Shown: in pieces, positions 22,641 to 33,901 of the stretch
How positions within the stretch are numbered: position 1 is the stretch's first letter
How the letters are laid out: each line of letters opens with the position of its first letter
Source of the DNA: Pelodera strongyloides
Lineage: Eukaryota > Nematoda > Chromadorea > Rhabditida > Rhabditidae
NCBI GenBank assembly: GCA_036852015.1
Contig: JAANDG010000018.1
Location: 372,001 to 436,000 of the forward strand
Direction of reading: 5' to 3'
DNA length: 64,000 nt
Made by a program: the position numbers and the translations under genes
Notes under the pieces: generated by a model
Seen by the model: only the letters and a program-made list of their open reading frames with translations
What the model was told of the DNA's origin: nothing
Database searches by the model: none

Positions 22641-23040
22641 GGAAAGTGAAAACCCCGATTTCGCCCCGATCATTTTTGCAAAAACCCCGATTTTGCCCCG
22701 ATCCTTTCAAAAAACCCCGATTTCGCCCCGATCAAGTCCCTCAAATAATCGGGCCGTGATCGGGGCGAAATCGGGGTTTTTGATTAACCATCTTTTCCTC
22801 CGAAAACCAACATGTTTCATAGGGTTGTTTTATGTGATTTTTGGATTGTTTCATCATGCTATCACAGAAAAGCGTAAATAGGGATACACAATCGATATTT
22901 TTTCGAAAAAGGCCCGATTTCGCCCCGATTCTTCCAAAAAACCCCGATTTTGCCCCGATCAAGTCCCGATTTCGCCCCGATCAAGGCCCGATTATTTGAG
23001 GGACTTGATCGGGGCGAAATCGGGGTTTTTAGTTTCCCAT
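22641..23040. repeat. Foldback repeat with CCCCGATTTCGCCCCGATC units
   Basis: Both ends carry AACCCCGATTTCGCCCCGAT units in opposite orientation plus the linker AAGTCCCTCAAATAATCGGGC. The units recur six or more times. The ends GGAAAGTGAAAACC and GGTTTTTAGTTTCC are inverted. A fragment of the same family occurs at 34,953-35,022, so this is a dispersed repeat in the genome. Confidence 0.75.
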
Positions 23041-23655
23041 GTTATCAGAAAGTGGCAAGCGGCAAGCGGGGTTGAGTAGAATAAGTGGCAAAGCATTCAA
23101 GGTAATGGTGAGCTCCATTTGACCGGTTTGGTTTTTATAAATAACCAAGTCTGGCGCAGTGACGAGAGTGTGAAAGGCAAGGTGCACATCTGTTTTGAAC
23201 TTTGCACCATGGGCGCGCGCTTTCTTTTATGAATACTATTCACACTAATGCTTCGTTTTATCGATTGAATGTGGGATCACGTGGGCAGATATTCAAAGTT
23301 ACCGAGTCCGGCTGTGCGGGTGCATGAGACTTGACCTTACGAATCCACAGATATACGGCTAATAGAGAATTTTGCGTGATTCATACGCAAAAAAAAGACG
23401 AAATGATTTCTGGTTAATCAGATAGTCAAATGTTTCTCAAATGTATGAGTCTCTCACCCACTAGAAGCGTGCAAGGAAACGCAGCGTCTGAATATTAAAC
23501 AACAATCGATAGAAAAGTATCTCCAAATGAAACTTGTGGAGCAGAAACTGTGTAATTGCTCTGGATTATACGCGCCATATAGTATTCCCCTCAATTTCGC
23601 TCTCGCGAACAACAAAACTACTATAAAATTAGATTTTCAAGACTTCTGATAGTTA

Positions 23656-24134
23656 TTAAAGGGTCAGGCTGCCCAGAAACGTGAATATTTTCCTATAAGT
23701 ATGTTCAACACACGAGTTTACACGTGGAAGCATTGGTGCTCTACGAGAACGTTCCTGTGGCATATTTGGGGACATTTACAAGCTCGAACATGTAGTACTC
23801 TGCAGGAAATGCGGTACCCTGGAGGACCCTGCCTCATGATAACAATTACTTGTCGAGATAAATGATCACTTAAACAAAACGTGATTTGCCTAAAAAAACA
23901 AAGGGCAAGAGGTAATTTAATCGGAAATAAAATCTAGCCAGAAAATAAATAACAGTTAAATAAAAAATGGTGTCTCAAAATACGATATATTCGCGTTGAA
24001 AAAAAACTCCAAATATACTCCCGTAAAGTTAATGTTATGTAACAAAGGTTCCGCGTGTATCCTCGCGCGGCGAACATGCATATTATGAAAAACGAAAGAA
24101 AATGTTCATTTTTTTGGTGAGCCTGACCCTTTAA
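23656..24134. mobile_element. MITE with TTAAAGGGTCAGGCT termini
   Basis: TTAAAGGGTCAGGCT at the left end and its exact reverse complement at the right end bound 479 bp of non-coding sequence. The terminal TTAA could be a target duplication, as in piggyBac-type elements, but could also be part of the repeat. Confidence 0.7.
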
Positions 24135-25426
24135 TATTTATGTGCGATAAAATTTGACGTGAACAAGTTCATTATGTGGTCAGGTTGCGATCCACAAGAG
24201 TGATCAATAAGATTTTAACATAACTGATATAAAAATCGCTATTTAGTTCCAACTATTGTGTACAATATTTGCGCGCCTCAAGATTTTTCATACAATAAGA
24301 ATATTCAATGGATTCATAAGAGCTGTGAGATCGTGCGTCTGCATCAACACACAGAATGGCGAACTCTGGAACATGATTTATCCATGAACTCATTTGGTGA
24401 ATAACATATTTTTGAATTACTATTGCGCGGGAAGAGCGCCGTGGGAAACCAGGCAATGAAAGAGTCTGGATGCCGGTTGTCCCGATGACAAAGACTAAGC
24501 TCCCTTCACAGTTCAGAACAGATGTGGTTGAAAAAAAATACTCTTGTCTGGGGGAAGTCTTAACTATTTTGTTGGTTATTGACCAACCGAACCCGGGGGA
24601 CCAAACTTGTTTATTAAAGACACCCTTTGAGAAAAATTAACTAGGGAGCAAAAGCACGATTGCGATCACATGATGTCCTCTTCGGGTTGGGACAAAGTTG
24701 CGTTTTTTACTGATTCAGAAATGACTGGATCAACACGAAGCAGTTAGGATTAAGCTATATCGCTGGAAACAGACGATGTTAAAATCACGTGATGTTGAAT
24801 GCGCAGCTACCAAGGTGAGTGATATATTGGTAACGCAAAAGTGTGAGAACGTCATACAACATGAGATTATTAAAGAAACAAAAAAAAAGCGCTTTTGTGA
24901 GATCACTTCCGTCATATTGAAACGATTTGCCGAGCAGGATAGAGGGGTGCGGAGCAAAAAAATACTACTTTGGCAGTGAATAATTGTTTACGGTTTATCA
25001 CGTATACTTTCTAGTCTTGACTTTCTTGATTAGGGCTCACGTAACTGATATTCTTTTTAAGGTTAGGGAGACTAACGTGTCCCTTCTTTATCATTAGTTA
25101 TTTTTTATTATTTTTCTCCGTTCAAAAAGGATTAAAGCAAGACTGATCTACATGTGCTCCATTTGGGAGAAGATAATTTCATAGAATAGGGTTTAATAAC
25201 CCAAGTTAGAGGTAATTACCGAAAGGTGAAACGTTGAAATAAAGATTTGGTTTACTGCCCATCTGTCTTTTGGGGAGGCGTACTAACCATAAGCTCGAAA
25301 TTCTACATATTCTATGAAGCAAGACTGTTCTCGGTTGTTATTCTTCATTGCATTAATTGATCGATGATCTACGCATATCTAAAAGAAGAACGCAACCACC
25401 TTTTGCTTTCAAAAGATTCTACATAT

Positions 25427-25462
25427 AACATAACATAACATAATATAACATAGCATAGCATT
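25427..25462 (+). repeat. Short ATAAC microsatellite
   Basis: Tandem ATAAC units with degenerate copies (ATAAT, ATAGC). Confidence 0.8.
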
Positions 25463-26049
25463 TGTTACGAACATACAAAAATGGACCGCGCAAGTTTTGT
25501 CAAGACAACAATAAAAAGAAACAAGAAACTGCATTTCTAACATAAAAATAATGGCAGAAAACAAAGCATTGCAAATTTACAGGAATAGGACTGGGTTTTC
25601 GTGAAGTCCTATGGAGAAAGCAATATCTGCGAACATTTCTAGTTATCCGAGGGATAGTTTTTGATAGATCACGTCGGGAGGACAGAGTAGAATTCCCGAA
25701 CTTGTACAGCGAACGTAGATAACGGACACATTTGCCAGCTAAAATTTTTCTGAGCATTCTAGCATCTGCCTTCTTACGACGATTGTGAAGTGTATCAAGG
25801 TTTAATCAAGAGTCTTTCTCTGAACTAGATGGTGTATCGTTCTAATTAAGTAATTAGGACCGCATAAATATTCGCTTTGTAAATGCACGTTGGATCCGTT
25901 CTGGAGTATGTTTATCCTTCTTCTTATACGGACTAAATACGCCCGGAACCTGACTCAAGAGTGAGAGAATAATGAGAAGTTGGAGATACCTGTGAAAGAT
26001 AATATACATTCTTCGCACATTTCCTGAAACTTTTGTGCCCCTGCAAAAA

Positions 26050-26126
26050 CACCTGCGCTAGGGGGAATCGAACCCTCCACTTCTAACTTCTAACGGAGGT
26101 GTACCCTCTACGCCGTCGGTGCACTT
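26050..26126 (-). pseudogene. tRNA-like sequence upstream of reverse transcriptase
   Basis: On the minus strand GGCGTAGAGGGTACACC resembles a D-arm and GGAGGGTTCGATTCCCCC a T-arm. CCTCC and GGAGG could form an anticodon stem, but the loop contains a duplicated GTTAGAA and is too long. The acceptor ends pair poorly. It lies just upstream of the reverse transcriptase ORF; whether it belongs to that element is unknown. Confidence 0.35.
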
Positions 26127-26162
26127 TCTTAAGAGCTAAGTACTCGCCTCAAAAAATACTTT

Positions 26163-27635
26163 ATGAAGAACAGTATTCCTATTCCAAATATGAAATTCTT
26201 GTTGGATGACCTTAACTTAACTTCTGCTATTTTTGAAGAACAACACATACGTGCAGTCACACGGGAGATCCACAAAATAAAACAAAATTTCGTTGTAACA
26301 TGTGTAGACAAGGCCAATTCCAACTTCTGCTTTTCATGTCCTTTATTATACCGTAACTTCCTTCATAAGGAGTTAGGCATAGTTTACTCTAACAATGTTT
26401 ACCAAACTGTGGGCAATGATACATATCAACCATACAGTTTAGAGACAAAAGATTCTATAATAAACAGACACAGTGATTACTCGAGTCTTTTCGGTATTAA
26501 TCTTCCAGATAACCACAGAAAACTACCTAACATTTATGCCATACCCAAACTCCATAAACCTACAATTAAAATGAGATTTATAACAGCAGCTAAGGTTAGT
26601 TCTCTTAAAAACATTTCTATTTTAACACAAAAAATACTCAAACATTTAAGAACACATTTTTCAAACTACTGTAAAGCAACTAGCAATCATAATATCCACA
26701 AATCTTACTTTTTTTCAATTGATAATTCAATGCGAATTTCCAATAATTCTAGTCTTCACCGCTTCAATAAAATACGGGTTATGGATTTTAGTAGTCTTTT
26801 TACCAACTTACCACACGATTGTGTCCTTAAAAATATGTATGAACTACTTGAATTATGTTTCAAAAATGCTGGTAAAACATACATAAATGTTGCATTTAAA
26901 CACTGCTTCTATACTGATACATACTCTCAAAATTGCTACACACTAACAGAGGTTAAACATATAATACATTATATTGTCACAAACAGTTTCTTAATCTTCA
27001 ACAACGAAGTATTCCATCAAACAAAAGGTGTCCCACAAGGAGGTAACGCCTCACCACTCTTGGCAGATCGCACTCTATCAATTATAGAATTCAATTTTTT
27101 CAAAAGTAACAACAACTCACATCTAGTTTACAATACACGCATGTTTAGGTATATGGATGATATTGCCATATTTTATAATAATATTTGTGACTTTGATCAA
27201 CTCATAAATATGTATCCTACATGTCTTAGTCTTGAGCCTGCAAATGATAGTGAAAACTCAGCAGCTTTTCTAGACCTTCAAATTACTCGAGTTAATAATA
27301 AGTGGGCTATAAATTTATATAACAAAACAGACGACTACACATTCGACGTCATTAGATTTCCAATGTACGATTCTCATATCTCAACAAATATCAAACTAAA
27401 TTGTATAATGGGTGAAATAATACGAATATACCGATGCACTTCTTCTTTAGAGTTTTTCAAAGACAAGGTTTGTCAACCTACACGCAAACTTATTCGTAAT
27501 AAATATCCCGTTTCAAAAATCACTCAAATATTTCGGAAAACTATTCACCGACACCCATGTATAGCACTTAAATATAATAATGACAGCAAAAGACTGACTG
27601 ATTGGTACAACAGTAATTTCAATTTTAACATATAA
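26163..27635 (+). CDS. Penelope-like reverse transcriptase, endonuclease not seen
   Basis: An intact, intronless 490-residue ORF. Reverse transcriptase motifs are in order: an N-terminal VDKANSNF block near residue 49, IYAIPKLHKP near 123-132, motif A MDFSSLFTNLP near 207, motif B KGVPQGGNASPLLADR near 288, motif C YMDDI near 330, and AAFLDLQI near 365. The PKLHKP and SLFTNLP signatures are typical of Penelope-like elements and their close relatives. After the DDYTFDVIRFPMYDSHI region the protein ends without a recognisable GIY-YIG endonuclease, as in endonuclease-lacking Penelope lineages. The frame is open about ten codons upstream of the ATG. Catalytic aspartates are present, so the enzyme may be active or only recently dead. 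A CA microsatellite and a structured ribozyme-like segment follow. Terminal repeats were not found. Confidence 0.82.
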   Translation: MKNSIPIPNMKFLLDDLNLTSAIFEEQHIRAVTREIHKIKQNFVVTCVDKANSNFCFSCPLLYRNFLHKELGIVYSNNVYQTVGNDTYQPYSLETKDSIINRHSDYSSLFGINLPDNHRKLPNIYAIPKLHKPTIKMRFITAAKVSSLKNISILTQKILKHLRTHFSNYCKATSNHNIHKSYFFSIDNSMRISNNSSLHRFNKIRVMDFSSLFTNLPHDCVLKNMYELLELCFKNAGKTYINVAFKHCFYTDTYSQNCYTLTEVKHIIHYIVTNSFLIFNNEVFHQTKGVPQGGNASPLLADRTLSIIEFNFFKSNNNSHLVYNTRMFRYMDDIAIFYNNICDFDQLINMYPTCLSLEPANDSENSAAFLDLQITRVNNKWAINLYNKTDDYTFDVIRFPMYDSHISTNIKLNCIMGEIIRIYRCTSSLEFFKDKVCQPTRKLIRNKYPVSKITQIFRKTIHRHPCIALKYNNDSKRLTDWYNSNFNFNI

Positions 27636-27756
27636 TATATAACTTAACCCATTCACTATATTTCATATTATTAAGCATACTAATCAACTAATATATAATT
27701 ATTATTTCAAAAACTAACCAACTAATGCATAACTATTACTTCACATGACATCTCCC

Positions 27757-27773
27757 CATCACACACACACACA

Positions 27774-27828
<55 letters not shown>

Positions 27829-27912
27829 CACACACACACACACACAACACACCATCTCACTAACACACATAAACACACACAAACGCACACACACCCCCAC
27901 ACTACACACACA
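27757..27912. repeat. (CA)n microsatellite
   Basis: A nearly pure CA repeat of about 90 bp, continuing as interrupted CACACACAA-type sequence. It lies about 120 bp downstream of the reverse transcriptase stop codon. Confidence 0.95.
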
Positions 27913-28195
27913 CAGAATCTCACACCACACTACAAACTACAAAAAAACATAATCTCACATCACACTACAAACTACAAAAATAAATATAATTGTACTCGAA
28001 CATTAAAAACCAAACAATTAATTAATTGCAATAACAATTGCACTCAACACAAATCGAACATACACATAATCAATCACACAATCTTCAACCAAACTGTTAA
28101 TTTTCTTGTTAATTTTCTTTGTACATAATTATTTTATATCTTGCTTGTATTCATTCCCTTTTATTTAATTTTTTTGTATCACCTATCCCATTAAG

Positions 28196-28288
28196 CTGTG
28201 GTCATCGTACTGATGAGACCCAACTACAGCAAAATCCTCGTATACGATCAGGGTCGAAACGGGGTTATCATGTTAAAGAACATGATAC
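28196..28288 (+). ncRNA. Hammerhead-ribozyme-like core and hairpin
   Basis: CTGATGA (28210-28216) is followed directly by GACCC (28217-28221). The complementary GGGTC (28251-28255) is followed directly by GAAAC (28256-28260). This is the order and spacing of the hammerhead core with its stem II. Just downstream TATCATGTT (28266-28274) and AACATGATA (28279-28287) form a perfect 9-bp hairpin. Penelope-like elements are known to carry hammerhead ribozymes, and a Penelope-like ORF lies 575 bp upstream. I could not complete stems I and III, and ATCGTA/TACGAT offers a competing pairing, so activity is uncertain. Confidence 0.4.
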
Positions 28289-29709
28289 ACTTTATCTCTC
28301 AATCCTCTCATTTATACTTTTCCTTATATTACTGTAACTACATTTACTTCTTTTTTAAATTATACAGGAAAAGAACCACACAATAATGACCGTTTGGTAC
28401 ATCATAAGAGGTAAACTGTTTAGCATTATGCAGATGGAAAAAAGGCTCACAATCAGCTGATAAAATCATCCCTCGTAGACAACGTTATTAAAGTGATGCA
28501 ATTACGAAATTAAAAAAAGTATCGCAAGCATTTAATTTCCGTTTGTGGAAGTGCTGTATACACCCTCGACGCCTAGAGCGTGATTCCAAGTCCAAGACAA
28601 TTTCGTTTTGGTCAACGATTTTTTTGTTCTGTTTTCCTTTTTAGGCAACAAAATTTTTTCGAAGTGGTTTCATTGAATTTTGGGCAATCGTTTTATCCCA
28701 AAACAGCCCTCATTTTAGTCCGGGTTTCCCGTGGCAATTTTGTCATACCTCTTTAGGACCGCCCCTCCACGCTTTAGTTGAAAAGAACCAAGGGCAGGTC
28801 CCTGAAAGTTTTCTGTTCCCAAACATTTTATGTAGACCAAACAAAAAGAAACAACACTGCGCATGGGTCACCAGTTGCATACTTAAGGGATACCTCTCTG
28901 AACGCAACTTCTAGTTGCAGGTGGCTGTTTTTGCTTTCATTTGTGTACCTAGTGTATTGCCATTTCCAAGCTTCAGTTAATTTCAGTGACATTCTTCTGC
29001 TTTTTGATTCTGAATTGAAATATAAAATCTTCCTTTGGCTTGTTATGTGCCTCATTTTCGCGGCCAACGACGTTGCGAGAAGCCATATTTTTCTTATATG
29101 TTTCACCAAACAGGCTTCTTTGGAACACCTAATATTGCATCTGATCCAAATTCTTAAAGCCCGTCTTTTCGTAGAACATTTTCTTGATTATAACTAGATG
29201 TTTCACTTATCGCTATGGTTTCCCATTCAGAAATGAACACAGCAACATTTAGTAATTTACCTTCCGATTTCAGAAAAAAAGGAGTTATCGGTCATAACTA
29301 ATCGCGTATCCACACCTTTTTTAAGAGAATGGTAGGGATTTTTCATTATGGAATTTTTCACCCTTGTTAAACGTAATTTTTGGTCAATTCCTCTTACATA
29401 AACAGTTTTAAAATGTATGCCTGAAAATTTATCGTTTAAATTAATCCACAGCGTGCACTGTTTCCATAGGGACAGTTACTCTTGGTTCGCAATTAATTAA
29501 AAAATACCTCTTCATTGGCATGTGAAGGAAATTACTATGTATTCCAAGTGTAGACAGTTCGGGAGTTGTTTTCAGGCCAATTGAATGGCCCTTTTGTGGC
29601 CTTGCATGCATTAGTAAATGAGACACGCAGAACAACAACAACGCGTGTCCGGTTTAGACGTCTGTTCTTTCTGGAAGTTCATCGGAAAATATCAGAAGTA
29701 TAAATTTAG
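28289..29709. other. Intergenic sequence, no gene seen
   Basis: The 139-codon frame at 28,778-29,197 is AT-rich with no family features. The missing first exon(s) of the C2HC gene downstream may lie here. Confidence 0.45.
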
Positions 29710-30636
29710 AGTCATTTGGTACCGGGACCCCCAAGAGCTCAAGGAAGGGCACCTACTGTTTTCTGCTATATTTGTGGACGACAGTTTGGAAGCAAAAGCA
29801 TCGCAATCCATGAGGTTCGTGAGTAAGAAGCACAAAATGTATCGCAAACCAACCCACCGAGACTTGGAATTATTGGGGATGAGGATCGCTGCAAGTCAAA
29901 GCAACCAGCTGCATTTGCGCAAACGCTGTTTTAATTTTATGACTTTCAGTAATAAACCATTTCATTGCATTTAATTTCATATCACAACAACTTTTTTCAG
30001 CCCCAATGTCTAAAGAAATGGCACGCAGAAAACGACAAATTGCCAAAAAGCAAGCGAAGGCCGCCACCAACGAAGCCAGAAGTAATTATGAACGGTGGGA
30101 CTATTTCTGTAAAACGTAGTGATTATTTTTCTTTGCTTGATCATTGCTTCAAATCAACTCATGAATGCACAGTGACTGAAACAAAGATTTTTGCTTTCTT
30201 CATTAACAAAATAAGTATTTCTTCTAGGCGCAGCTGTAGATCATAATGCGACCAATGAAGCGCTTTGGAAGGCTTCACAAGGTCTGATGATAGAATGCGA
30301 ACACTGTGGACGGAGGTTTCAGGTTCGATCACCATTATAAGACAAGACAGTACGGCGGTGTCAGTATTTGTGTTTAGTGATCACAGCAAAAAAAAACCCT
30401 AGATTATGTGATCAAATATTTTCCCTTTATGACGTAAACAATTATTCGGACAATTCTGTATATACAGGCAGTGAGAATTATGAAATTTTGTATTACAGGA
30501 GGACCGTTTGTCTGTACATCAAAGAAGTTGTACGGCTGAAAATCCTGCGAAACGTGTATCAAAAAGCGTGGATCGCGGCATGAATAGAGCTGCAGCTTCA
30601 GAACGAAGGAGTGTGGAAAGGATGCGAAAAAACTGA
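29710..30636 (+). CDS. C2HC-type zinc finger protein (ZC2HC1/ZNF474-like), 5' end unresolved
   Basis: Four exons join in phase: 29710-29814, 30001-30094, 30228-30322 and 30499-30636, about 143 residues. Two C-x2-C-x12-H-x3-C zinc fingers are complete: CYICGRQFG...IAIHEPQC and [20 protein letters not shown]. The first is followed by [11 protein letters not shown] and [10 protein letters not shown], the linker typical of the ZC2HC1/ZNF474 family. An exon boundary splits each finger. These proteins are often found in ciliated cells, but their molecular role is poorly known. The first listed exon starts after a TTTAG acceptor in phase 0 and no ATG could be joined to it: the nearby ATG at 29618 does not fit in phase. 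At least one 5' exon is therefore missing from this model. Confidence 0.8.
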
Positions 30637-31484
30637 AATTTATCTAAAATATTATTTTCTCGGTGTCCAAACAGGAAGTCTGCCCACATATATTTATTTG
30701 ACTTACCATTAGTTCAGCCCAGATTTGTTTTCATTTGTAGACACATTTTCAGAGTTGCCAGCTATTACTTGAAATTTGCAAGATTTTTATTTGTAATTTA
30801 TGTTTGTAATTTATGTTATTACCCTGTTAATAATATAAATTATACCTATACATTTCACAATATTAAAAGTTGCTGAATCTTCCAGCTTTACGATTCAATT
30901 ATTTCAAGTCTCATTTCGCATATATTTGCGTGCAATAAAAATTTCACCAAATTATCGTTAACTGGTGCTTCCTTTGTATGTATTTTGTTCCAGCTTTATG
31001 GTGCAATATTCAGAAAGGTTGTTCAATTCCATATCACCGTTCACTATAGTGTGGTCAGTGTAGTTTGTCGTCTATTCGCTGCGGGACCATGCTGCGAAAA
31101 GGCTGTTTGTTGTTTGCTGTAATGTCCCCGAGACCCCCCACTATCCCGAGGTCAGTGCTGATAAGAGCATATCGGAGTTCGGGGTCTTTGATTGTTTATC
31201 CAATCATATATTCCAACTGTGTTCTAGACGTTGTGTGTTCCTGTTTTGATCAGTGTTTAAATACTTATTTTCTTTATTTATTTAAGCTGATGTTGATTGT
31301 TAAATCCTTGATTGTGTCTCTTTTTCATAAGATTTTATGGCTAACCATAAGCTTTTAAGAGTAGCACCCAACGAATATTCTGTTTTTTTTTGTCTGCCTG
31401 AAAGATGTTGATTGGTTTAATCCTTCTTGATCCTGATATCTGTTTTAAAATATTTGTTCCATGAATTGTCTTTCTTCAGAAAAC
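30637..31484. other. Intergenic region upstream of ech-6-like gene
   Basis: No gene seen. AATAAA-type sites follow the zinc finger gene. The TTTCTTCAG ending at 31479 is a likely trans-splice acceptor for the next gene. Confidence 0.5.
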
Positions 31485-33799
31485 ATGCTCAAACTCGCTC
31501 TCTCCTCGCGTGCTGCTTTTGCGTACAGAGCGCAGATTTGTGCGCTTTCAACTAAAGGTATTTTATTTTTATATTATTACTTATTTAATAATCCTCCGCT
31601 CGTAATTGATCAATTAAATTTCCCTTGCTTCAGAATCGCGTGATTCCAGCAATTGTTATCGGTAGTATTATTACAAGCATGAAAATAGGTGATAACGACA
31701 TATATTTCTGCCATTGCTTTCATTCCGCTCATTATTATTCATCAGCATGGATAGCCTGCCTAGTTCGGTTATCGATGCTTGTTGTAGTACTGCAGGCATT
31801 ATGAATACACGTGAGTTAGTTTGAGTTGACTAGTTGACATTTGTGAAATGGGAGGGTCGTTTTTATAAAATGCGTTTTCAATTTAGCTCCCGAGATGATC
31901 AAGGTTGACCAGGTCGGAGAGAAGAAGAACGTCGGTCTCATCCAGCTCAACAGACCCAAGGCCCTCAATGCCCTTTGTCAGCAACTCATGAGCGAGGTTG
32001 CTAATCTCTCGCTAAACTTAAAACATTGAGATATTTCGCTATGCCCCAGCTTCCCACTTATTCAAATCATTTCACCATTATTTGGTTCCGTTTCCTTTTG
32101 CCTCTATTTTTCCTTTATTAAACAGAGCAACTGCATCATCGTGCTAATTAACTTTATTTAGCTCCGCGATGCTCTGCGTGCTTTTGATGATGATCCGAAC
32201 ATCGGCGCCATTGTCATTACAGGAAGCGAAAAGGCATTTGCTGGTAAGTGCATCGAAAATTGAGGACTTAAATTCGCGCCTTCGTTTATTTTATTCCTAT
32301 GTGATTTCAGCCGGTGCCGATATCAAGGAAATGGTCAACCGAGAGTTTGCCCCAACATATTCAGGACGTTTTTTGGAGGAATGGACCGCTGTGTCGGATA
32401 CCAAAAAGCCAGTCATTGCCGCAATTAATGGGTGAGTTGTCTGCTTTTTCTTACTATTCTTGCATTTTTGTTGTAAGGTAAATATTTTCAAAACTGAACG
32501 TATTTTGCTATAACCAATCATACGTTTTCGCCCTCACACCTTGGTTCGTAGGTGAGGATGATGGTTCCCCTTGTAGTCTATTTCACACTACATTTTGTCC
32601 AGATTTGCATTGGGTGGTGGATGTGAGCTGGCTATGATGTGCGACATCATTTACGCCGGAGATAAAGCCCAGTTCGGGCAGCCCGAGATCAACATTGGAA
32701 CAATTCCAGGTGATATTTATTTTTTTCATCGGAAATTTCTACTTCGCATTCTATGTTGTCAGATCACTTTGTATTGATATGCTTAGTTAATGGGTTTTGG
32801 ACGACACCTTGTAATGGTTGACAATTTTATTACATGTTTTTCTTATTTCTAGGAGCTGGCGGAACGCAGCGCTTGACACGCGCTGTCGGCAAATCACTTT
32901 CTATGGAGATGAATCTGACAGGAAACAGAATCTCTGCCCAGGAAGCAAAGGAGGCTGGCCTCGTTTCAAAGGTATGTGGATTGATGTTTTGTTGCCTTTT
33001 GAGTATTTTCTCACATTTTTGCTAGGTAAACTAATTGTGCTCAGCTTTGCTCAGATTTAGACTATCCGTACTTCCAGATCTATCCGGCTGGTCAGCTTGT
33101 CGATGAGGCGGTGAAGCTCGGAGAGAAGATCGCCGCCCAGTCCCCTTTAATTGTGGCCATGTGCAAGGAGGCGGTCAACTCTGCCTACGAGCTCACCCTC
33201 AAGGAAGGACTCCACTTTGAGAGACGCCTGTTCCACACCACATTCGCCACTGTCAGTCATTTATTTTATATTTCTTATAGAGTATTTAACTGCTGTTTCG
33301 GAAGCAAGAAACACCTCAAAAAATCATTCAGGGCGGCTTTCACTTTCCATATAGAAACTCATTGAGAAACTCGCTAGAAAAAATTGAAGATCAGGGACAA
33401 ATTTGATTTAGTACACGAATTAGCTACTTGCATGCGAATATCTGTACTAAATTCAAATTTGTCCCTGATCTTCAATTTTTGTAGCGAGTTTCAAATTGTG
33501 CTTATGTATGGAAAGTGAAAGCCGCGCTGAATGATTTTTGATCCAGATTCGCCCTGTTTCGGTCTCGCGAAACAGCAGTTAAATACTCGATTATTGTATG
33601 TTTCGAAACCCGCGTTATAACGAAACAACGGTATTTATCCATTCATCCATTTATTCTAGTTTGCTGATTGTACGCTGTGAAGGTTTACAAAAAAAAGTGT
33701 TTTCTGAACTCAGCTGTATTCGTTTTCTTTCAGAAAGACCGCAAGGAGGGCATGTCAGCATTCGCAGAGAAGAGATCTCCAAAGTGGACCAATTCTTAA
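31485..33799 (+). CDS. ech-6: Enoyl-CoA hydratase, mitochondrial (ECHS1 orthologue)
   Basis: Eight exons join in phase: 31485-31557, 31887-31996, 32162-32243, 32311-32431, 32603-32709, 32853-32971, 33078-33251 and 33734-33799, 283 residues, the normal length. The enzyme hydrates 2-enoyl-CoA in mitochondrial beta-oxidation and valine breakdown. The N-terminal 24 residues ([17 protein letters not shown]...) look like a mitochondrial targeting peptide. Crotonase features are intact: AGADIKEM forming the oxyanion hole, the two catalytic glutamates in [11 protein letters not shown] and [13 protein letters not shown], and [18 protein letters not shown]. The C-terminus ends KRSPKWTNS. Exons are GC-richer than introns, as in a well-expressed gene. 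TTTCTTCAG lies five bases before the ATG, suggesting spliced-leader addition. AATAAA at 33896 is the likely poly(A) signal. The last intron holds a foldback element. Confidence 0.96.
33280..33588. repeat. Foldback (MITE-like) element in last ech-6 intron
   Basis: The ends GAGTATTTAACTGCTGTTTCG and their inverse bound 309 bp. A second internal inverted block pairs TTGAAGATCAGGGACAAATT with its complement about 60 bp away. It lies within intron 7 (33252-33733), just after the donor. Confidence 0.8.
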
Positions 33800-33895
33800 T
33801 ATCATTTCCAGTCTTATTTAATCTTTGTCGTGTGTAATATAATCAGGTAGCATAGGCGGAATTATTCTGGTGATGCGTGTTTTATTTACGGTTCA

Positions 33896-33901
33896 AATAA
33901 A
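33896..33901 (+). terminator. Poly(A) signal of ech-6
   Basis: AATAAA about 100 bp downstream of the stop codon, in T-rich 3' UTR context. Confidence 0.7.

Larger units (their letters stand above)
20986..26162. other. Repeat-rich intergenic region
   Basis: No supportable host gene in about 5.2 kb. It contains several separately listed inverted-repeat elements, a short microsatellite and a tRNA-like sequence. Remaining ORFs (for example 24,253-24,456 minus) lack splice context or family features. Confidence 0.55.

Noticed and set aside
27736..28128. Long frames rich in His/Thr or Cys/Val
   Set aside because: They are translations of the CA microsatellite.
30248..30345. tRNA-like segment with AGGTTCGATCACC
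   Set aside because: The stretch is coding: it spans most of the third exon of the C2HC zinc finger gene and the start of its donor site. The resemblance to a T-arm is accidental.
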